A stretch of 64,000 nt of DNA from Burkholderiales bacterium (GTDB lineage: Bacteria; Pseudomonadota; Gammaproteobacteria; Burkholderiales; Nitrosomonadaceae). The stretch is from contig JABTUQ010000004.1 in NCBI GenBank assembly GCA_015075225.1, positions 124,001-188,000 of the forward strand, in the 5' to 3' direction. Numbering within the stretch: position 1 is the first letter of the stretch; each line of letters starts with the position of its first letter. The position numbers and the translations under genes are program-made. The notes under the pieces are model-generated. The model worked only from the letters and a program-made list of their open reading frames with translations. It was not told the origin of the DNA and ran no database searches. Below are positions 59,670-64,000 of this stretch, piece by piece.

Positions 59670-60518
59670 GAGCCTGTTTACGATCTTCTGAGTAGCAGAG
59701 CCAGGAAAGCCATATGGATAAATTGCAAGCTGGTATTGAGTTTACGCTCGCAGTTTTTCCACAGCCGCCGATTCTTCTCCAGCCAGGCAAAGCTGCGCTC
59801 AACAATCCAGCGTTTGGGCATGACCTTGAAGGTATGCAGCTCACTCCGCTTGGCAATCTGCACTGTGACGGGCCCTCCCAGGATTTTTCGCACCTCTTCG
59901 GCAAACGGTTTTCCGGTATAACCGCTGTCACACAGCAGACTTTGCACGTACTCCAGGTTCGGTTTGCAGCGCGCCAACGCTTGCAATGCGCCTTTGCGAT
60001 CGGTTACCTCCGCTGTTGTCACCGCAATGGCATGTGGCAAGCCTTGCGTATCGACCGCGATATGGCGTTTGATGCCTGATACCTTCTTGCCAGCGTCATA
60101 ACCCTTCTGGCCCGCCGTATCCGTGTTCTTCACGCTCTGCGCATCCACGATCAAGAACGTGCTGCAAGCGTTGCGCCCCTGTTTCTCGCGGGCCGCGCCA
60201 ACCTGATTTTTTTAATGCCCGCTCCAGCACGCTTACACCGTGCTGGTCGGGCTCACTCCATTTACGCCAATAGGCGTACACACTCTGCCATTTGGGAAAC
60301 TCGCCAGGCAGGAACCTCCATTGGCAACCGGTGCGCAGCAGATACAGTACCGCACAGAATACCTCGTATAGATCCACCGTCGTGGGCTTGGTGCTGCGTC
60401 GGACACTACGCAGAAGTGGCTCTATCCCGGCAAATTGTTCTCTGCTGATATCGCTAGCATATTTCGTTCTCTTCATCCCCGTATTGTCAGCGATGGAGAA
60501 AAGATTGTAAACGGGCTC
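59670..60518 (-). mobile_element. IS5-family element, copy 2 (broken)
   Basis: 849-bp copy of the same element in the opposite orientation, bounded by GAGCCTGTTTAC and GTAAACGGGCTC with TTA target duplications (59667-59669 and 60519-60521). Two overlapping frames (60096-60476 and 59678-60154) together contain nearly the full transposase. They are separated at a run of seven As (60207-60213 on the opposite strand), where copy 1 has six; with six As the frames join, so the ancestor had one continuous transposase. Confidence 0.93.
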
Positions 60519-60675
60519 TTACAGCCATGTCGAATTTGATCAGAGGTTCCTTAACTGGAAAAATTTGTTTTATCATTTCGGCTGTCCGGTATGGCATCAG
60601 GCGGGCAGGCCAACTTTGCTCACCCTAACTTTACCGAGCCAACCAGATCATCAATACAATTTTTTAGGGATAATT

Positions 60676-61137
60676 ATGATTAACACAAGGAAGTTATTGA
60701 GTCTTGCCCTCTCCGGATGGCTGTTTTTTTCCATGAGTGCTCAAGCCACCGAAGAGCAACCAGCTCCCCATCACGCAGCTATTGCAGATGTCACCACTCT
60801 GGAAAAAATAGACACCCAGGTTGGCGCAGGTGAAGAAGCGGATATTGGCAAAACCGCGAGCGTGCATTACACAGGATGGCTGTACGATGCCAATGCCGAA
60901 GGCCACAAAGGCAGAAAATTTGACAGCTCGCATGATCGCGGCAATCCCTTTTCATTCCTGCTCGGAGCCGGCCGGGTTATCAAGGGATGGGATCAGGGTG
61001 TTCTGGGCATGAAAGTCGGCGGAAAACGCACGTTGATCATTCCCTCTTCCATGGCGTATGGCTCACAGGGTGCCGGACGGGTTATCCCTCCCGATTCGGC
61101 TTTGGTATTTGAAGTGGAACTGATCGGTCTGGAGTAA
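60676..61137 (+). CDS. FKBP-type peptidyl-prolyl isomerase, exported
   Basis: 153-residue protein with a signal peptide ([18 protein letters not shown]) and a complete FKBP domain: [37 protein letters not shown], and [17 protein letters not shown]. It would speed proline isomerisation in the periplasm. ATG at 60676 is chosen because it starts a signal peptide. A strong terminator follows. Confidence 0.93.
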   Translation: MINTRKLLSLALSGWLFFSMSAQATEEQPAPHHAAIADVTTLEKIDTQVGAGEEADIGKTASVHYTGWLYDANAEGHKGRKFDSSHDRGNPFSFLLGAGRVIKGWDQGVLGMKVGGKRTLIIPSSMAYGSQGAGRVIPPDSALVFEVELIGLE

Positions 61138-61146
61138 TAAAAACAC

Positions 61147-61190
61147 AAGCCCGGCAGGAAAAAATTTGATTCTTTCCTGCCGGGCTTTTT
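61147..61190. terminator. Bidirectional terminator between fkp and rsgA
   Basis: AAGCCCGGCAGGAAA and TTTCCTGCCGGGCTT pair perfectly over 15 bases with T-runs on both strands, and the two flanking genes converge here. Confidence 0.93.
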
Positions 61191-61232
61191 ACATTCAGTC
61201 ATCAGCCACAGGACACAGCAGGATTTTCTTGC

Positions 61233-62165
61233 TCATCTCCAATCTGGGGGCAGTTTTTTAAGCCCCTTTACCAGTTTGTGGTAACAGGGTATCCGCCGCG
61301 CATCAAAGACGCCTTCCTCTGCCGCTTGCAGTAATTTGCAACCCGGCTCCGCAATGTGTCGGCAATCCCGGAATTTGCACAACCCCAGAAAGGGGCGGAA
61401 CTCAGTAAATCCCCAGGCCAGTGTTTCTTCATTCAGCTGTTGCAGACCAAATTCCTGAAAACCGGGGGAATCAATGATGCTGCTGTCGGCATCGAAACGA
61501 AAAAGGCGAACATGGGTAGTCGTATGTCGTCCGCTATCCAGTGCTTCGGAGATTTCTGCAGTGGCCTGCAGCGCCTGCGGAACAAGTGCATTGAGTAATG
61601 TTGATTTACCCACACCAGACTGCCCCGCCAGCAAACTGGCTTGCCCACGCAACAACGGCACCAATGCCTGAACAGAGGTTTGCGCACTGATCTCCAGCAC
61701 GGGGTAACCCAGTTCCCGGTAAAACAGTAGATCATGTGCAGTCAGCTGCTTTTGTTCACTCTGGCCGATCAGATCAATCTTGTTCAACAAAATAAGCGGC
61801 TTGATTCCCTGATTTTCAGCAACGATCAGGCAGCGATCGAGCAATTCCAGATTGCAGCTGGGGACAACCGCCAGCACAAAAATCAATTGGGTAACATTGG
61901 CGGCAATCAGTTTTTCGCGGAACACTTCACTACGGTAAAAAAGAGTGGTACGCGGCAACGTGGCTTCAATCACCCCGTTGTTTTCCGTCGTGGGAAGTAT
62001 CTCAACCTGATCCCCGCACACCACTCCTTTTTTCTTTCCGCGTACGACACAAGAATAGATGGTACCTGGTGCAGCCTCGACCTCAAAATGGCGGCCGTAA
62101 GCGGCAATCACCCGGCCGGTTAAAGAAACCCCGGCTTTTTTGCTGTCAGTGGATCCAACCCTCAA
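61233..62165 (-). CDS. rsgA: Ribosome biogenesis GTPase RsgA
   Basis: Circularly permuted GTPase that helps mature the 30S subunit. NKIDL (G4) precedes the P-loop GQSGVGKSTLLN and G3 DSPGF; the C-terminal zinc site CKFRDCRHIAEPGC is complete. An OB domain forms the N-terminus. The start is TTG at 62165, overlapping the PCD stop; no better in-frame start is seen. The 310 residues are normal. Confidence 0.93.
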   Translation of the reverse strand: MRVGSTDSKKAGVSLTGRVIAAYGRHFEVEAAPGTIYSCVVRGKKKGVVCGDQVEILPTTENNGVIEATLPRTTLFYRSEVFREKLIAANVTQLIFVLAVVPSCNLELLDRCLIVAENQGIKPLILLNKIDLIGQSEQKQLTAHDLLFYRELGYPVLEISAQTSVQALVPLLRGQASLLAGQSGVGKSTLLNALVPQALQATAEISEALDSGRHTTTHVRLFRFDADSSIIDSPGFQEFGLQQLNEETLAWGFTEFRPFLGLCKFRDCRHIAEPGCKLLQAAEEGVFDARRIPCYHKLVKGLKKLPPDWR

Positions 62166-62503
62166 GATTTGAACAACAAATCAACTTTTGCTGCACAGAT
62201 GAAATCATTTTCAGACAACCCGTCAATCGCGTGCGTCGTATATTCGACACGACACTGGTTATAGCCCACCACCATATCGGGGTGATGATCCTCGCGGTGG
62301 GAAACCCAGGCAACCGCGTTGACGAAAGCCATTGTCTGGTAATAATTCTTGAACGAAAAAACCCGGCTGATCCTGTTATCCGCCATCTGCCAACCCTGTT
62401 CCAGTTGTTTCAGCAGACTTTCGGCCTCTTCCTGTTTTAGAGGAGGAACCCCACCTTCACATGGCTTGCATTTACGATCGGTCAAATCACAAACATGAAT
62501 CAT
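62162..62503 (-). CDS. phhB: Pterin-4a-carbinolamine dehydratase
   Basis: 113-residue PCD/DCoH protein that recycles oxidised pterin. The family motif VSHREDHHPDMVVGYNQCRVEYTTH is intact. An N-terminal extension (CDLTDRKCKPCEGG) contains three cysteines, as in many bacterial members. It overlaps both neighbours by a few bases (ATGA with the M48 gene, TTGA with rsgA). Confidence 0.92.
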   Translation of the reverse strand: MIHVCDLTDRKCKPCEGGVPPLKQEEAESLLKQLEQGWQMADNRISRVFSFKNYYQTMAFVNAVAWVSHREDHHPDMVVGYNQCRVEYTTHAIDGLSENDFICAAKVDLLFKS

Positions 62504-63768
62504 GCTGCAGCTCCCGTTGAGATCAATTTCTTGAGATGTGCAACCCGGATGGCTGCGGGCGGATGAGAATCATAGAACGCCGAATGCAATGGATCTGGCG
62601 TAAGTGTTGCTGCATTGTCCTGATACAGCTTGACCAGCGCCTGGATCATGTCTGCAGCGGAAGCCTGTTTGGCCGCATATTCGTCCGCCTCAAACTCGTG
62701 TTTGCGCGAATAAATGCTGGACAAGGGTTGCAAAAGAAACGTAAACACCGGCATAACCAGAAAAAACAGCAACAGCGCCATGGCGGTTGAGGGCACGGAA
62801 GCTACCTGAACACCGAGTGCTTCATAAAACCAGGATTGTTGCATCAGGTAACCCAGCACCCAAAGAAACAGCAGGCTGATTGCAAACGACAGTACGATTC
62901 GTTTAACCACATGACGGCGTTTGAAATGACCCAGCTCGTGTGCCAGTACAGCTTCGATCTCCCCGGCTTCCAGACGATTCAACAACGTATCGAAGAACAC
63001 GATCCGCTTGGTTTTGCCAAAACCCGTGAAATAGGCATTGCCATGACTACTGCGGCGGGAACCATCCATGACAAACAACCCGCTGGATTCAAAACCACAT
63101 TTCTGCAGCAGGGCTTCAATGCGCGTTTTGAGCGTTTCATTCTCCAGCGGTGAAAATTTGTTGAACAACGGCGCAATCCAGTTGGGATAAACCGCCAGCA
63201 AAAACAGGTTAAAACCTATCCAGACCAGCCAGGTATACAACCACCAGTTTTCCCCGGTTTTTTCCATCAACCACAACACAGCCAGCAACAACGGCGCACC
63301 CAGAAATGCGCCCAAAACATACTGCTTGGCAAGGTCGGCAAAAAACATGGCCGGAGTCATCTTGTTGAATCCGTATTGCTGCTCAATCACGAACGTGCGG
63401 TAATAGTTGAAAGGAATTTCAACTATACTCAACAAGGCGATGGTGCTGAAAACAAGCACCATTCCGTGCCACAACGGGTCACTGAGCCAGGTATGCCAGA
63501 AACCGGACAGCCACTCCAGCCCTCCGCCCAGCGTGAGTACCAGCAACAAACCGGCGTGGAGCAAAATACCCGGAAAACTCAGGCGCACCTTGGCACAGGT
63601 ATAATCAGCCGCTTTCTGATGGGCAGATAAATCAATCTGTGTAGCAAAATCATCCGGAACCTGGCTGCGATGTGCGGTGATGTGGCGTATGTGACGGTTA
63701 GCCAGCCACAACTGGGCCAATGTGCTCAATATCAGTGCAAGAATGAAAACGAGGGTGAATGTGTGCAT
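62500..63768 (-). CDS. M48 family (Ste24-like) membrane metallopeptidase
   Basis: 422-residue multi-pass zinc peptidase of the CAAX-protease 1 type. The zinc motif HELGH (LAHELGHFKRRH) and the third ligand region KHEFEADEYAAKQ are present. The ATG at 63768 (MHTFTLVFILALILS) begins a membrane helix; an in-frame start at 63804 is less likely. In bacteria these enzymes probably act on membrane or misfolded proteins. It heads the operon with PCD and rsgA, divergent from orn, as seen in many betaproteobacteria. Confidence 0.92.
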   Translation of the reverse strand: MHTFTLVFILALILSTLAQLWLANRHIRHITAHRSQVPDDFATQIDLSAHQKAADYTCAKVRLSFPGILLHAGLLLVLTLGGGLEWLSGFWHTWLSDPLWHGMVLVFSTIALLSIVEIPFNYYRTFVIEQQYGFNKMTPAMFFADLAKQYVLGAFLGAPLLLAVLWLMEKTGENWWLYTWLVWIGFNLFLLAVYPNWIAPLFNKFSPLENETLKTRIEALLQKCGFESSGLFVMDGSRRSSHGNAYFTGFGKTKRIVFFDTLLNRLEAGEIEAVLAHELGHFKRRHVVKRIVLSFAISLLFLWVLGYLMQQSWFYEALGVQVASVPSTAMALLLFFLVMPVFTFLLQPLSSIYSRKHEFEADEYAAKQASAADMIQALVKLYQDNAATLTPDPLHSAFYDSHPPAAIRVAHLKKLISTGAAA

Positions 63769-63928
63769 AAAACGACCTGAAAAGTAAAATTTCTGAAATA
63801 CCACCCGACCTGCATTTTACCCTTGCAGCTCCTTACCGGAAAACAGGGGGAAACAGACTGAATACGGCGAGTATACTCGTCTATGACACAACCCAATCCT
63901 GAAAATTCACGTAACCAACACCCTGAAT

Positions 63929-64000
63929 ATGGCACAAGACAGCAACAATCTCATCTGGATAGATATGGAAATGACCGGCCTGGATTCGAGCATGGATCGC
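63929..64000 (+). CDS. orn: Oligoribonuclease, N-terminal fragment (cut by window edge)
   Basis: The last 72 bases encode MAQDSNNLIWIDMEMTGLDS, the start of oligoribonuclease, with the first DEDD exonuclease motif (DMEMTGLD). The enzyme degrades di- and short oligoribonucleotides. The rest lies outside the window. Confidence 0.9.
   Translation, partial: MAQDSNNLIWIDMEMTGLDSSMDR

Noticed and set aside
50056..60518. Composite transposon bounded by the two IS5 copies
   Set aside because: Each copy has its own target duplication and the outer flanks do not match, so they inserted separately.

Overview
The window is a piece of a Nitrosomonas-type chromosome (ammonia-oxidising betaproteobacterium). 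The clearest sign is nitrosocyanin (5573-5983), a red copper protein known from ammonia oxidisers, with its copper ligands Glu60, Cys95, His98 and His103 at the exact mature positions. A short diheme-free cytochrome c-552 of the Nitrosomonas type (43762-44076) and a CARF protein of the Cas_NE0113 family (named after an N. europaea locus) agree with this. From remembered sequence it is a close relative of N. europaea rather than that strain; this was not checked by search.

Layout. 1-5.3 kb: the usual betaproteobacterial block hisS-ispG-rodZ-pilW-rlmN-ndk on the minus strand. 5.5-12 kb: nitrosocyanin, a class-III aminotransferase, dnaQ-rnhA-methyltransferase, gloB, a redoxin and a frameshifted NlpE/META lipoprotein. 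12.2-30.8 kb: a large type III-A CRISPR-Cas locus. 30.9-31.4 kb: a ribbon-helix-helix/small membrane protein pair. 31.5-49.9 kb: housekeeping and transport genes (P-type ATPase, dapE, mlaFE, lgt, ilvD, YyaL-like protein, cytochrome c-552, 2-hydroxyacid dehydrogenase, MFS transporter, GNAT protein, lolC-lolD). 50-60.5 kb: a worn region bounded by two inverted copies of one IS5-family element, holding a broken ABC exporter, a broken ABC-F gene, a broken glycine-zipper lipoprotein and a three-domain REC-GGDEF-EAL protein with altered key residues. 60.6-64 kb: FKBP isomerase, rsgA-PCD-M48 peptidase operon and the start of orn.

The CRISPR locus is the main attraction. The interference operon is cas10(csm1)-csm2-csm3-csm4-csm5-cas6-csx16. 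It is followed by a Card1/Can2-type CARF nuclease, a small exported protein, and a CARF protein of the NE0113/Csm6 group, then an adaptation operon cas2-cas1-cas2 and an array of about 41 36-bp repeats. Two toxin-antitoxin modules (ParE/ParD-like and CcdAB) sit antisense between the cas blocks, each with its own inverted-repeat operator candidate. The same perfect 12-bp palindrome lies upstream of both the cas10 operon and the cas2-cas1 operon. The array is broken by two decayed IS3-family copies in opposite orientation.

A caution: single-base indels, many of them in homopolymers, break reading frames in both IS3 copies, both IS5 copies, several CRISPR repeats, the ABC exporter, the glycine-zipper gene and the NlpE gene. 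This could be real decay or consensus error in repetitive DNA; raw reads would decide.
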